Source: Curvibacter sp. CHRR-16
Lineage (GTDB): Bacteria; Pseudomonadota; Gammaproteobacteria; Burkholderiales; Burkholderiaceae_C
DNA: 64,000 nt
NCBI RefSeq assembly: GCF_018474005.1
Contig: NZ_JAHCSH010000003.1
Span: forward strand, 372,001 to 436,000
Reading direction: 5' to 3'
The translations under genes and the position numbers were made by a program. Of the stretch, positions 1 through 8,133 are shown in pieces. Position 1 is the first letter of the stretch; each line of letters starts with the position of its first letter. The notes beneath the pieces were generated by a model. The model was not told the origin of the DNA. It saw only the letters and a list, made by a program, of their open reading frames with translations, and searched no databases.

Positions 1-26
1 GTGCGCAGGGGCGGCAGGTGTCTATC

Positions 27-527
27 ATGCGCAGCATGAATTTGCCCAATCACCAACTTTCTATGACTGTGCTCATGTCACCTGACATGGCCAACTTCTC
101 TGGCAATGTGCACGGCGGCGCCATCCTGAAACTGCTGGACCAAGTGGCCTATGCCTGCGCCAGCCGCTATGCCTCGCGCTACGTGGTCACGCTCAGTGTG
201 GATCGGGTGCTGTTTTTGCAGGCCATCCATGTGGGCGAGTTGGTCACCTTCTTGGCCAGTGTGAACTACACCGGCAAGTCGTCCATGGAGGTGGGTATCA
301 AGGTGATTGCCGAGAACATCCGCACGCAAGAGGTACGGCATGTGAATAGCTGCTTTTTCACCATGGTGGCGGTGGATGAAAATGGCAAGCCTGCCGCAGT
401 GCCGCCGCTGGAGCCGTCTACGCCTGATGAAGTGCGCCGCTTTGCTGCTGCGCAGATGCGTAAACAATTGCGCCAGGAGTTGGAGCAAAAATTTGCACAA
501 ACGACACGTGGCAAACAGGTCAACTAG
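27..527 (+). CDS. Acyl-CoA thioesterase, hotdog fold (YciA/BFIT-like)
   Basis: Small cytosolic hotdog-fold protein of about 166 residues, predicted to hydrolyse acyl-CoA thioesters to free acid and CoA. The segment with NVHGGAILKLLDQVAYACA is the typical hotdog helix with the catalytic Asp, followed by the beta-sheet segments containing SVDRVLF and NYTGKSSMEVGIKV. I chose the ATG at 27, which has an AGGTG motif 7 bases upstream; a GTG at 18 and an ATG at 36 are also in frame. The C-terminal 40 residues are charged and probably form a helix. The acyl substrate cannot be read from the sequence. The next gene follows in the same direction. Confidence 0.85.
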   Translation: MRSMNLPNHQLSMTVLMSPDMANFSGNVHGGAILKLLDQVAYACASRYASRYVVTLSVDRVLFLQAIHVGELVTFLASVNYTGKSSMEVGIKVIAENIRTQEVRHVNSCFFTMVAVDENGKPAAVPPLEPSTPDEVRRFAAAQMRKQLRQELEQKFAQTTRGKQVN

Positions 528-563
528 CTCCCATTGTCATACACGCTCTGCATAATTTCGCCT

Positions 564-1181
564 ATGTCTTCCAAACCTCCAATCCATTCTGCCCCGGATG
601 CAAGCCGCAAGCCACTGCGTCCATTGCCTAATTTGATTTTTGCCAGCCGTTGGCTGCAGTTGCCTCTGTATTTGGGGCTGATTGCTGCGCAAGGTGTGTA
701 CGTATTCCACTTTTGGGTGGAGCTGGTGCATTTGCTGGAGGCGGCTTTTGGCAGCCAAACTGCGCTGCAGGCCCTCATCAGCAGCATTGGTTACAAGTCC
801 GATGTGGCCATTACCTCGCTCAACGAGACCATCATCATGCTGGTGGTGTTGGCGCTCATTGACGTGGTGATGATCTCCAACCTGCTCATCATGGTCATTG
901 TGGGTGGCTATGAAACCTTTGTGAGCCGCATGGACCTGGATGGCCACCCCGACCAGCCCGAGTGGCTGAGCCACGTGAATGCCTCGGTGCTGAAGGTGAA
1001 GTTGGCCACGGCCATTATTGGCATCAGCTCCATCCACTTGCTCAAAACCTTTATCAATGCCGCCAACTACGACGTGAAGGTGCTGATGTGGCAAACGGTG
1101 ATTCACATCACCTTTTTGCTGAGCGCACTGGCCATTGCGTACACCGACAAGTTGTTGCAGGCGTCTCACCACGAGCACTGA
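564..1181 (+). CDS. UPF0114 (YqhA/TIGR00645) family membrane protein
   Basis: Inner-membrane protein of unknown function, about 205 residues. There are four hydrophobic segments: about residues 30-55 (after the [14 protein letters not shown] motif), 85-115, 145-165 and 175-195. The conserved block around [20 protein letters not shown] followed by [11 protein letters not shown] is diagnostic for the UPF0114 family. ATG 564 is preferred; an upstream in-frame start at 534 would add ten unconserved residues. Its stop is immediately followed by the TTG start of the diguanylate cyclase, so the two are probably co-transcribed. Confidence 0.88.
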   Translation: MSSKPPIHSAPDASRKPLRPLPNLIFASRWLQLPLYLGLIAAQGVYVFHFWVELVHLLEAAFGSQTALQALISSIGYKSDVAITSLNETIIMLVVLALIDVVMISNLLIMVIVGGYETFVSRMDLDGHPDQPEWLSHVNASVLKVKLATAIIGISSIHLLKTFINAANYDVKVLMWQTVIHITFLLSALAIAYTDKLLQASHHEH

Positions 1182-2354
1182 TTGCAAAATTTAGATTACC
1201 CCACCCTTCGCATCATGGCGGCGCTGCTCACAGCGCTGACGACTGCCCTGCTGCTGGTAGGGGCGGTGGCCCAGCGTTCGGTGCGTGAACTGCGCTTGTG
1301 GGCATTGGGCAATGTGCTGGTTTTCATAGGCTACGCCATTACCAGCGCCACCATGTTGCCGCTGTGGGCGCAAGGTGTACTGGGCTATGGTGTGTACATG
1401 CTGGGCCTGTTGCAGGTGTGGCGCGGTACTTCGCTTTTTGTGCGCCGTGCGTGGCGCTGGCAATCAGGCGCACTGGTGCTGGGTACTTTGCTGGCTGGAT
1501 GCCTGTACTTTGCCTATGCCAATCCGTGGCTGGAGGGGCGGCAAATGTGCTCTTTACTGCTCAGTGCCGGGGTGCTGGGCCAGTGTGCATGGCTGTTGCT
1601 CAAGCAAGAGCAGAAAAGCCCCGGACAAATGCTGTGGATTGCCGGGGGCGGCTATGCCGTTATGTCGGTGGTGCTGTTGGCAGAGGTCATCATCCGCCTG
1701 GAGTTTGCTTGGGGAGAGGGTTGGGCGGTGGGCTACTGGTTTGATATTTCGCCCGGCTTGCTCACAGCCCTTGTGATGCCGGTGACGCAGGTGGTGGTGG
1801 CTTATGGCATGCTGCTCATGCTGCTCAATCGCCAGCTTGTCCGCTTGTCCAACCAAGTACACATCGACATGCTCACTGGCATGCCTAACCGGGCTGGTTT
1901 GTTGGCTTTTGCCGATCGTTTGCTGCCCCGTGCGGTGTTGGAGCAGTTGCCTGTGGCTGTGCTGGTTATCGATGTAGACCACTTCAAGAAAGTGAACGAC
2001 ACCTATGGTCATTTGGCGGGCGATGATGTGCTGGAGGCGGTGGGTGCACGCTTGCGCCAAACCTTGCGCCCGGGTGATTGTCTGTGCCGCTTTGGTGGCG
2101 AGGAGTTCGTGGCCATGCTGCCCGGCATGACACCGTATGCCGCGCTGGAAGTGGCCCAGCGCCTGTGTAGCAATATGGCGTCTTTGCCTGTCACGGTAGA
2201 GGGCAAGCCCTTGCGCATCACCGTCAGCGTGGGTTGCGCCAACAGCCAGCACTATGGCTACGACCTCGATGCCCTTATCGCCGCAGCAGACAGCGCCATG
2301 TACGAGGCCAAAAACAGCGGTCGCAATCGGGCGCTGTCAGCCAGTCTGCAGTAG
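1182..2354 (+). CDS. Membrane-anchored diguanylate cyclase (GGDEF domain)
   Basis: Predicted to make cyclic di-GMP from two GTP. The first ~215 residues hold about six or seven hydrophobic segments and look like an integral membrane sensor of unknown ligand; residues ~225-390 are the GGDEF domain. The active-site loop reads GGEEF (residues 305-309) and is preceded at the correct spacing by RPGD (296-299), so the product-inhibition I-site RxxD is intact. DVDHFKKVNDTYGH is the conserved GTP/metal-binding segment. The TTG at 1182 directly follows the previous stop; an ATG at 1215 is the alternative start. No EAL domain is present. The 3' end lies 4 bases from the convergent DUF2798 gene. Confidence 0.88.
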   Translation: MQNLDYPTLRIMAALLTALTTALLLVGAVAQRSVRELRLWALGNVLVFIGYAITSATMLPLWAQGVLGYGVYMLGLLQVWRGTSLFVRRAWRWQSGALVLGTLLAGCLYFAYANPWLEGRQMCSLLLSAGVLGQCAWLLLKQEQKSPGQMLWIAGGGYAVMSVVLLAEVIIRLEFAWGEGWAVGYWFDISPGLLTALVMPVTQVVVAYGMLLMLLNRQLVRLSNQVHIDMLTGMPNRAGLLAFADRLLPRAVLEQLPVAVLVIDVDHFKKVNDTYGHLAGDDVLEAVGARLRQTLRPGDCLCRFGGEEFVAMLPGMTPYAALEVAQRLCSNMASLPVTVEGKPLRITVSVGCANSQHYGYDLDALIAAADSAMYEAKNSGRNRALSASLQ

Positions 2355-2358
2355 GGGG

Positions 2359-2823
2359 CTAAATTGAGGCCGGGGTGGGCGTTAAGAAGCGGGGCTTGAT
2401 GACCAAGCCCATCAGCAAACTCACCACCAAGCCTGCGGGCAGGGACTTGACCACAGCCTGCGCCCAAATAGCAGCGAAACCTGCACCCGCGCCGTGGGTG
2501 CTCATTGTCACAGCGGCGGACACAATGGACTCCATGATGCAAGCGGCAATCACTGCCGTGAGCAGTTGGCGTGGCAGCAAGCGCATGGCGGGCATCAGTT
2601 TGATGATCAGCTTGTCCAGCAAGCCCAAAATACCCAGTGCCACGAACATCACGGGGATAGTGGTGATGAAGCCTTTGAGCCAACGCAGAGCGAAATCACC
2701 CTCTAAGCCCGTATTGATGAAGGTGATGAGACCGCTCAGTAGCAAAGCGATGGTGGGTAGTATGCAGACCATGGCCAGCAGCGGGTGCACAGGCTTGCGG
2801 GCAGGGATGGTGGCTTGTGTCAC
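2359..2823 (-). CDS. DUF2798-family membrane protein
   Basis: Small membrane protein of about 154 residues with two tandem copies of a two-helix unit. Segments around PLLAMVCILPTIALLLSGL and LLTAVIAACIMESIVSAAVT each precede a second helix (MFVALGILGLLD and VVKSLPAGLVVSLLMGLVIK), matching the duplicated DUF2798 layout. The function is unknown. I prefer the GTG at 2823, which has AAAGGA upstream at good spacing; a TTG at 2844 would add seven residues. It is divergent from a MarR regulator that shares its 54-bp upstream region, a common arrangement for a regulator and its target, so control by that regulator is inferred. Confidence 0.75.
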   Translation of the reverse strand: MTQATIPARKPVHPLLAMVCILPTIALLLSGLITFINTGLEGDFALRWLKGFITTIPVMFVALGILGLLDKLIIKLMPAMRLLPRQLLTAVIAACIMESIVSAAVTMSTHGAGAGFAAIWAQAVVKSLPAGLVVSLLMGLVIKPRFLTPTPASI

Positions 2824-2853
2824 AGGATTCCTTTTTGAATACAAACGACCCTG

Positions 2854-2870
2854 TATTTTTGCATAAAATA
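2854..2870. promoter_or_regulatory. Inverted repeat, candidate MarR operator
   Basis: TATTTT and AAAATA arms separated by TGCAT form a perfect 17-base dyad in the 54-bp region between the divergent DUF2798 and MarR genes, 7 bases upstream of the regulator's ATG. Its size and position fit a MarR-family operator that would affect both genes. This is inferred from symmetry and position only. Confidence 0.4.
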
Positions 2871-2877
2871 GTTGCTA

Positions 2878-3351
2878 ATGTCAACCAAAAAAACCAATCC
2901 ACAGCTGCAAACGATGCGTGCATTGTTCACGCTGTTTGAGGTGCTGCGCCAGCACATGAGCACTCTTATGCAAGGCAGCGGCATCGCTCTGACCCCTGTG
3001 CACATGCGTGCTTTGGAGCTGTGTTTGGAGACCGAGAACTGCCACCAGCAGTTGCTGGTTCAGCATATGCGGCGCGACAAGGGGCAAATGGCGCGCATCG
3101 TTCAAGAGTTGGAACGACAGGGCTTTGTGCGGCGCTTACCGCATCCGGCCGATGCGCGCAAATACACCATCGAAGTCACGCAAAGTGGGCAGCAAGCGTG
3201 CACAGAGTTTCGGACTTTGGCTGCGCAAATGGCAGCACGCTTGTTCGCAGGGCAAAGTCCGCAAGAGACGCAGCAGTTGCTGCAAACCGTGCAGGAGCTT
3301 TACGCGCAAATGCACAGCGCCGAGGGCGGTAGCCAGACTGCGGGCGAGTAA
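2878..3351 (+). CDS. MarR-family transcriptional regulator
   Basis: Winged-helix regulator of about 157 residues. The DNA-binding core covers roughly residues 35-110: a recognition-helix region with HMRRDKGQMARIVQELERQG followed by the wing FVRRLPHPADARKYTIEVT, which carries the D-x-R motif typical of MarR wings. Flanking helices should form the dimer interface. ATG 2878 is preferred over a TTG six bases upstream. The gene is divergent from the DUF2798 membrane protein, with a palindrome between them. The effector is not predictable. Confidence 0.87.
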   Translation: MSTKKTNPQLQTMRALFTLFEVLRQHMSTLMQGSGIALTPVHMRALELCLETENCHQQLLVQHMRRDKGQMARIVQELERQGFVRRLPHPADARKYTIEVTQSGQQACTEFRTLAAQMAARLFAGQSPQETQQLLQTVQELYAQMHSAEGGSQTAGE

Positions 3352-3364
3352 AGCGCTGCCAGTG

Positions 3365-4321
3365 TCAGGAGTGCAGGGTGTTGCTGGGCACGTGATCCAA
3401 GTCGGGCCGTTTGGCAGGATCCACGTGTGTCATGAGGTTGAGCACGCGGTGGCGCTGCAGCACGGCAGCACGGGCGGCTACGGCGATGTTGTGGCCTTCT
3501 TCCACCGTCAGGCGGGCATCCACTTCGATATGGGCATCGGCCACGATGAGATCACCCATCTTGCGCGTGTGCACATCGTGCACGCCCAGCACGCCGGGGG
3601 TGGCAAGCAGGGTGGAGCGAATGGCTTGCACCTCTTGCTCGTCCACGGCGCGATCCATGAGGTCGTGCAGGGCATCCCAGCCAAAGCGCCAGCCCATCTT
3701 GGCCACCATCAGGCCGACGATGAGCGCGGCAATAGGGTCTAGCAAGCCAAAGCCCAGCAGGTTGCCGCACAAACCCAGTGAGACAACCAGCGAAGACGCG
3801 GCATCGGAGCGGGCATGCCATGCATTGGCCACCAACATGCTGGATTTGACGCGTGTGGCCACGGCCAGCATGTAGCGGAACAGCAATTCCTTGGCGACCA
3901 ATGCGCCCAAAGCCACCCACAGGGCTGCGGCATGGGCTGGGGGAATGCCGTCAGGTGCCTCAAGTTTGAGCACCGCTGACCACACCATGCCTACCCCAAC
4001 GGATAACAACAGCACCCCCAGCGCCAGCGAGGCGGCATTCTCAAAGCGGTGGTGGCCATAGGGGTGGTCTTCATCCGCATCTTTTTGGCTGAAGTGGTTG
4101 GCCACCAGCACCACGAAGTCCGACACCAAGTCCGACAGGGAGTGGATGCCATCGGCCACCAGCGCTTGCGAATGCGACAGCACGCCCACCACGATTTGCA
4201 CTACGGTCAGCACGGTGTTCACGGCCACGCTCACCCATGTGCTGCGACTGGCCGCTTTGGCCCGCTCTTGCGGACTGTGGGCCGCGTGTTCGGATTCGTC
4301 GTCTAGGGGGGTGATGGTCAT
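3365..4321 (-). CDS. Cation diffusion facilitator (CDF) metal/H+ antiporter
   Basis: Inner-membrane exporter of divalent metals, 318 residues, with six predicted helices and a cytoplasmic C-terminal domain of about 90 residues (MDRAVDEQEVQAIRS onward) with the ferredoxin-like fold of CDF proteins. The transport-site residues are visible as HSLSD in helix 2 (His60, Asp64) and HARSD in helix 5 (His169, Asp173). An HxxxD pair in both helices is the pattern of zinc-type CDFs, so zinc or cadmium is the best guess. A His-rich stretch, DEDHPYGHHRFE, lies in the helix 2-3 loop. No metal regulator is adjacent. The gene is convergent with the MarR gene. Confidence 0.88.
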   Translation of the reverse strand: MTITPLDDESEHAAHSPQERAKAASRSTWVSVAVNTVLTVVQIVVGVLSHSQALVADGIHSLSDLVSDFVVLVANHFSQKDADEDHPYGHHRFENAASLALGVLLLSVGVGMVWSAVLKLEAPDGIPPAHAAALWVALGALVAKELLFRYMLAVATRVKSSMLVANAWHARSDAASSLVVSLGLCGNLLGFGLLDPIAALIVGLMVAKMGWRFGWDALHDLMDRAVDEQEVQAIRSTLLATPGVLGVHDVHTRKMGDLIVADAHIEVDARLTVEEGHNIAVAARAAVLQRHRVLNLMTHVDPAKRPDLDHVPSNTLHS

Positions 4322-4386
4322 ACTGAATGTACAAAAAGCACTCCACCCACTATAGCCGCTGTGCGATGAAAACTATGGGACTGGCT

Positions 4387-5919
4387 CTAGCATAGTCGCG
4401 CCAACTCGGACAAGGTGGATTTTGCGATTTTCCCTGTGGGTGTCATTGGGAATTCGTCCATTACGCTGATTTGTAGAAAGCCGATGTCACGCGAAAGCAA
4501 AGTTTGCAGCCGTAGCTTTGTTTGTTCCAAGTCAAAGGTTTCTTTGGAAAACCCGGGCTTTAGGGTGATGTAGGCCATCGGCATGCAGCGCTCAGAGGCG
4601 GTGGTCGCGGCGTTAACCAGTGCTGCTTGTCTAACGCCATCTTGCAAACACAGCCCTTCTTCTATATCTCGTGAAAACCATGTTTGTTCATTCACCACGA
4701 ATTGTTCAGACTCTCGCCCTCGCATGGTGATGAATCCCTCCTCATCCATCAGGCCAAGATCGCCTGTGTGCAGGGAGCCTGAATGGAGTGCTTTGGCCGT
4801 GGCTTCTTCTTTTCCCCAGTAGCCCCACATGAATCCACCAGTGAGCGTAATTTGCCCAACTTGGTTTGGGGCAAGGGGGGTTCCCTGAGGCGATGTGATT
4901 CGGACTTCTTTGTCCGGTAACGGTGGGCCAACGCGCTGAAGTTTGCTGTCGTTGGGCTCCAGCTCGGGATAACCCAAGGCCATGAATCCGCCCAATTCAC
5001 TCTGACCGAAACTCTCTACCAGCGGTAGTTTGAGTGTGTCGCGCCACGCCCGTTTCAAGGCCACGGGTACGGGGCCGCCACCGGATAAGCCTAAGCGCAG
5101 ATTTCTGGGTGGGCATCCGCGGATGGCGCTTGCTTCGAGAATATCTTGCAGTATGGTCGGGTTGCCAACGAGATGGCTTGCATTGGCCAAGTCCAATGCC
5201 TCCCAACCACTTTCTGCAGTCCAAAAGCGCATGACATGCACACTGGCCCCTACGCTGAGTGGTGGAAGTAGGTTGGCTACCAACTGGTAAGAGCTTGACA
5301 GCGCCGTAGGCCCAAATGAAACGTCCGATGAACGCAAACGCAGTCGCTCACCAATGCAACGACTGGCGCGCACCGTTGGTTCATGCATCAGGCAAGCCCC
5401 TTTGGGTTTGCCAGTAGTGCCCGAGGTGTAAGAAAGATGCGCAATCGCTTGTTCATCGGCGGGATCGGGGGGGGCGGGGAGTTGTGCTTGCAGCAACTCT
5501 GGCAGGGATAGGGCGTTGGCACCTGGGCCATCCATGCAGATCAAGTGGGAAATGCAGGACGCCTGTGCCGCTGCTGTGTGCACTTCATGGGCCAGGTCAT
5601 GGGTGTAAATCACGACTTTGGGGGTGTGGTCGGAGAAATAGTAGTCAAGTTGCTCGGCGAACTTCACATTCACCAGCGCACTGATCGCGCCAATGCGCCA
5701 AGCACCCAGCATGGCAATGAGGTAATCCATGCCGTTGTGAGCAACGATGGTGACACGATCGCCTTTGCGCACACCCAGAGAGTGCAAGGCACCTGCCATG
5801 TGTTCCATGGCCTGTGCTGCTTGCCCGTAATTGAGAGTTTTCTTGCGATCTACCCAAGTGAATGCAGCATGCTCGGGTTGTCGTTCGGCGGCATTGAGTA
5901 AGAGACTGTGCATCAACAT
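4387..5919 (-). CDS. AMP-forming acyl-CoA synthetase/ligase
   Basis: Member of the ANL superfamily, 510 residues, predicted to activate a carboxylic acid with ATP to acyl-AMP and then acyl-CoA. Visible core motifs: A3 P-loop YTSGTTGKPKG (164-174), A5 ESFGQSE, A7 HTGDLG, A8 MRGRESEQF, and A10 TPTGK with catalytic Lys497. The A8 hinge has Glu where GRxxD is usual and a diverged continuation, so the C-terminal domain motion or substrate class may be atypical. ATG 5919 has AAGGG 8 bases upstream. It starts 24 bases after the BMP binding-protein gene on the same strand, suggesting import and activation of one carboxylate. The substrate is unknown. Confidence 0.85.
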   Translation of the reverse strand: MLMHSLLLNAAERQPEHAAFTWVDRKKTLNYGQAAQAMEHMAGALHSLGVRKGDRVTIVAHNGMDYLIAMLGAWRIGAISALVNVKFAEQLDYYFSDHTPKVVIYTHDLAHEVHTAAAQASCISHLICMDGPGANALSLPELLQAQLPAPPDPADEQAIAHLSYTSGTTGKPKGACLMHEPTVRASRCIGERLRLRSSDVSFGPTALSSSYQLVANLLPPLSVGASVHVMRFWTAESGWEALDLANASHLVGNPTILQDILEASAIRGCPPRNLRLGLSGGGPVPVALKRAWRDTLKLPLVESFGQSELGGFMALGYPELEPNDSKLQRVGPPLPDKEVRITSPQGTPLAPNQVGQITLTGGFMWGYWGKEEATAKALHSGSLHTGDLGLMDEEGFITMRGRESEQFVVNEQTWFSRDIEEGLCLQDGVRQAALVNAATTASERCMPMAYITLKPGFSKETFDLEQTKLRLQTLLSRDIGFLQISVMDEFPMTPTGKIAKSTLSELARLC

Positions 5920-5943
5920 AATGATTGCCCTTTGTGTTTCTGC

Positions 5944-7044
5944 TTATTGCGGTACTTTGCCCACAACGCCTGCAACGTAAAACTTCATGTTGTTGATATC
6001 AGCCTCCGACATGGTTTTGCCTTTGGCAACGATGACTTTGCCCTCGTTGTCCATCACTGGGCCGTCAAACGGGGCGAACTTGCCAGCCTTCAATGCCGTT
6101 TCGAGTTTGCGTATCTCGGATTGAATGGTGGCTGGAACGACTGCATTCATGGGGGCAATGCTGATGTAGTTCTGCGCATAAGAACCCATGGTGTTGGAGC
6201 TTTTCCATTTGCCTGCAAGCACGTCACCTACCACTTGTGTGTAGTACGGCCCCCAGTTGTGTACAACGGCAGAGAGCTGGCCTTTGGGGGCAAGTTTGTG
6301 CATGTCCGATTGGTAGCCAAACGAGTATTTGCCACGGGCTTCAGCCTCCAAAACCACGGCAGGTGAATTGGTGTGGTTTGACAAGACATCGGCATTGAGG
6401 TTGATCAAGCTGGCCGCGGCCTGTTTTTCTGCACTTGGATCAAACCAAGAGTTGGTCCACACAACACGCACTTGTGCATTGGGATTGACGCTGCGCATGC
6501 CCAGGGTGAATGCATTGATTCCCTGTAACACCTCGGGGATAGGGAATGCCGCAACGTAACCCGCAATGCCAGTTTTGGACATGCGACCAGCCAGTACGCC
6601 GAGTAAATACCGGGCTTCGTAAAACTTCGCGCTGTAACTCGATACATTGGCTGCTTGTTTGTAGCCAGTGCCGTTGGCAAATACGACATTGGGGAATTCA
6701 GATGCAACCCGCAGCGTAGGCTCCATGTAGCCAAAACTGGGGGTGAAAATGACTTGATTCCCGTTCTGTGCCAACCCACGAATGACGCGCTCTGCATCGG
6801 GGCCCTCGGCCACGTTCTCTACAAACTCCACTTGAACTTTTCCGGGAAATGCTTTTTCCATTTCCTTGATGCCGAGGTGGTGCTGGTAGTTCCAGCCGAC
6901 ATCTGAGATGGGGGTGTTGTAGAGGATGCCGACGCGCAGCGGTGTTTGCGCATGAGCCCACGTGGAGCCTAGGGCGAGTGTGCTGGCTGCTAGCACGCAC
7001 AGGAGGGAGCGACGTTCCCAATTGGGGTGGTGTGAGGGGGTCAT
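5944..7044 (-). CDS. BMP-family (PnrA-like) ABC transporter substrate-binding protein
   Basis: Periplasmic binding protein, 366 residues, with an N-terminal Sec-type signal ending near AHAQ and no lipobox cysteine. The mature start, LRVGILYNTPISDVGWNYQH, and the later segments FTPSFGYMEPTLRVA and FANGTGYKQ match the Bmp/Med/PnrA family, whose studied members bind nucleosides and related molecules. No ATPase or permease gene lies nearby, so it is an orphan component. Downstream is an acyl-CoA ligase and upstream a LysR regulator, all on the minus strand. That context hints at a carboxylate-bearing ligand rather than a nucleoside, which is only an inference. Confidence 0.85.
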   Translation of the reverse strand: MTPSHHPNWERRSLLCVLAASTLALGSTWAHAQTPLRVGILYNTPISDVGWNYQHHLGIKEMEKAFPGKVQVEFVENVAEGPDAERVIRGLAQNGNQVIFTPSFGYMEPTLRVASEFPNVVFANGTGYKQAANVSSYSAKFYEARYLLGVLAGRMSKTGIAGYVAAFPIPEVLQGINAFTLGMRSVNPNAQVRVVWTNSWFDPSAEKQAAASLINLNADVLSNHTNSPAVVLEAEARGKYSFGYQSDMHKLAPKGQLSAVVHNWGPYYTQVVGDVLAGKWKSSNTMGSYAQNYISIAPMNAVVPATIQSEIRKLETALKAGKFAPFDGPVMDNEGKVIVAKGKTMSEADINNMKFYVAGVVGKVPQ

Positions 7045-7103
7045 CTGGAGGCCTTTCTATGCATCGGTGGGGTGATGCTTCATTAGAAAGGTTGAGCCCT
7101 GCG

Positions 7104-7139
7104 GTGCCAATGGCACGCCTATCTATAGTGCATATAGGC
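7104..7139. promoter_or_regulatory. Candidate LysR operator upstream of the BMP gene
   Basis: Two dyads sit in the 112-bp gap between the LysR and BMP genes. GTGCC-AAT-GGCAC spans 7104-7116. Next to it GCCTAT-N11-ATAGGC spans 7117-7139 and encloses CTATA-GTGCA-TATAG (7123-7137), which contains the T-N11-A LysR box pattern. The position, about 75 bases upstream of the BMP start, fits LysR activation of the BMP/ligase pair. Confidence 0.5.
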
Positions 7140-7156
7140 AGCTACTAATAGTCCAC

Positions 7157-8107
7157 CTAGACTTGCTGCATGTATATCTCGGCAAAGATGCGTTTGATGA
7201 TGGAGCGCAGCCATTGTCCGTACGCAGATTTGTGCATCCGCTCTTGCCAGAGCATATAGAAGGTCATGCTTCCCAACTCGGGCGGGGCTTGCAGTAAATG
7301 AAAGCCGTGCTGCTGCGCCATGTCGTTTGCAAACGCCGCAGCGGTTGTGAACATCAGGTCACTACGACTCAGGATGTGGGGCACGAGCGAAAACTCGGTG
7401 ATGGAAATGGCGATGTGCCGCCGCACCCCAATCTCTGCAAGCCGGGCGCTGATGGGGCTGATGGAGATGCTTGAAGAGGGGGTGGGCGACAGATGATTTT
7501 GCTGAAGATACTCTTGAAGCGTGATACCAGTGCGTTGCGCAAGCGGGTGTTCGGGGCGCACCAGGCAGACGATTGGGGATTGAAAAAGTCGTGCGTAATG
7601 CATATTGGCCGGGGGCGTTGGCCAATTGCCAAGAGCTACATCCACATTGCCTGTGTTGAGGTCTTCGAGAAGGCGACTCTCTGACACCATGGGGTGTAAG
7701 TCCAACGCCATCCGAGGGGCTTCTTTCTGCAAAAGCTCTACCAAGCGTGGCACAAAGTAAGGCCCCAATGCGTTGGCAGCAAAAATGGAAATTTTGCGCC
7801 TCGAATGCAGTGCATCAAATTCTTGCTGGGGGCGAATGATGTCATGCAGCTCACCCAGAATGAGGGTCACCTTGTTGAGTATTTCGGTGCCACGGTCAGT
7901 GCGCATCATGCGTGAGCCACTGCGTACCAACAAAGGATCACCCACTAAGTCACGCCAGCGTTTGAGAGACTGACTGGCCGTTGGTTGTGAGATGTCCAGC
8001 AGCTTGGCGGCGCGCGAAACATTGCATTCGGTGAGTAGCACGCACAGTATGCGCAGCATGCGGGCGTCCACGTCATGCAATGGCAGATCGTGGACGTTGG
8101 TTGGCAT
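7157..8107 (-). CDS. LysR-family transcriptional regulator
   Basis: Standard-length LysR regulator (about 316 residues). The N-terminal winged HTH spans roughly residues 13-75, with VSRAAKLLDISQPTASQSLK as the recognition region; residues ~100-310 form the periplasmic-binding-like effector domain (SIFAANALGPYFVPRL onward). The layout is close to NodD/NahR-like members, whose effectors are often aromatic, but that is only a family trend. ATG 8107 is preferred; a TTG at 8137 would overlap the upstream topoisomerase stop. It lies directly upstream of, and in line with, the BMP/ligase genes, with dyads in between, so it is their probable regulator. Confidence 0.87.
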   Translation of the reverse strand: MPTNVHDLPLHDVDARMLRILCVLLTECNVSRAAKLLDISQPTASQSLKRWRDLVGDPLLVRSGSRMMRTDRGTEILNKVTLILGELHDIIRPQQEFDALHSRRKISIFAANALGPYFVPRLVELLQKEAPRMALDLHPMVSESRLLEDLNTGNVDVALGNWPTPPANMHYARLFQSPIVCLVRPEHPLAQRTGITLQEYLQQNHLSPTPSSSISISPISARLAEIGVRRHIAISITEFSLVPHILSRSDLMFTTAAAFANDMAQQHGFHLLQAPPELGSMTFYMLWQERMHKSAYGQWLRSIIKRIFAEIYMQQV

Positions 8108-8133
8108 ACGCGGGATCTTTCTTATGCCAGCAA

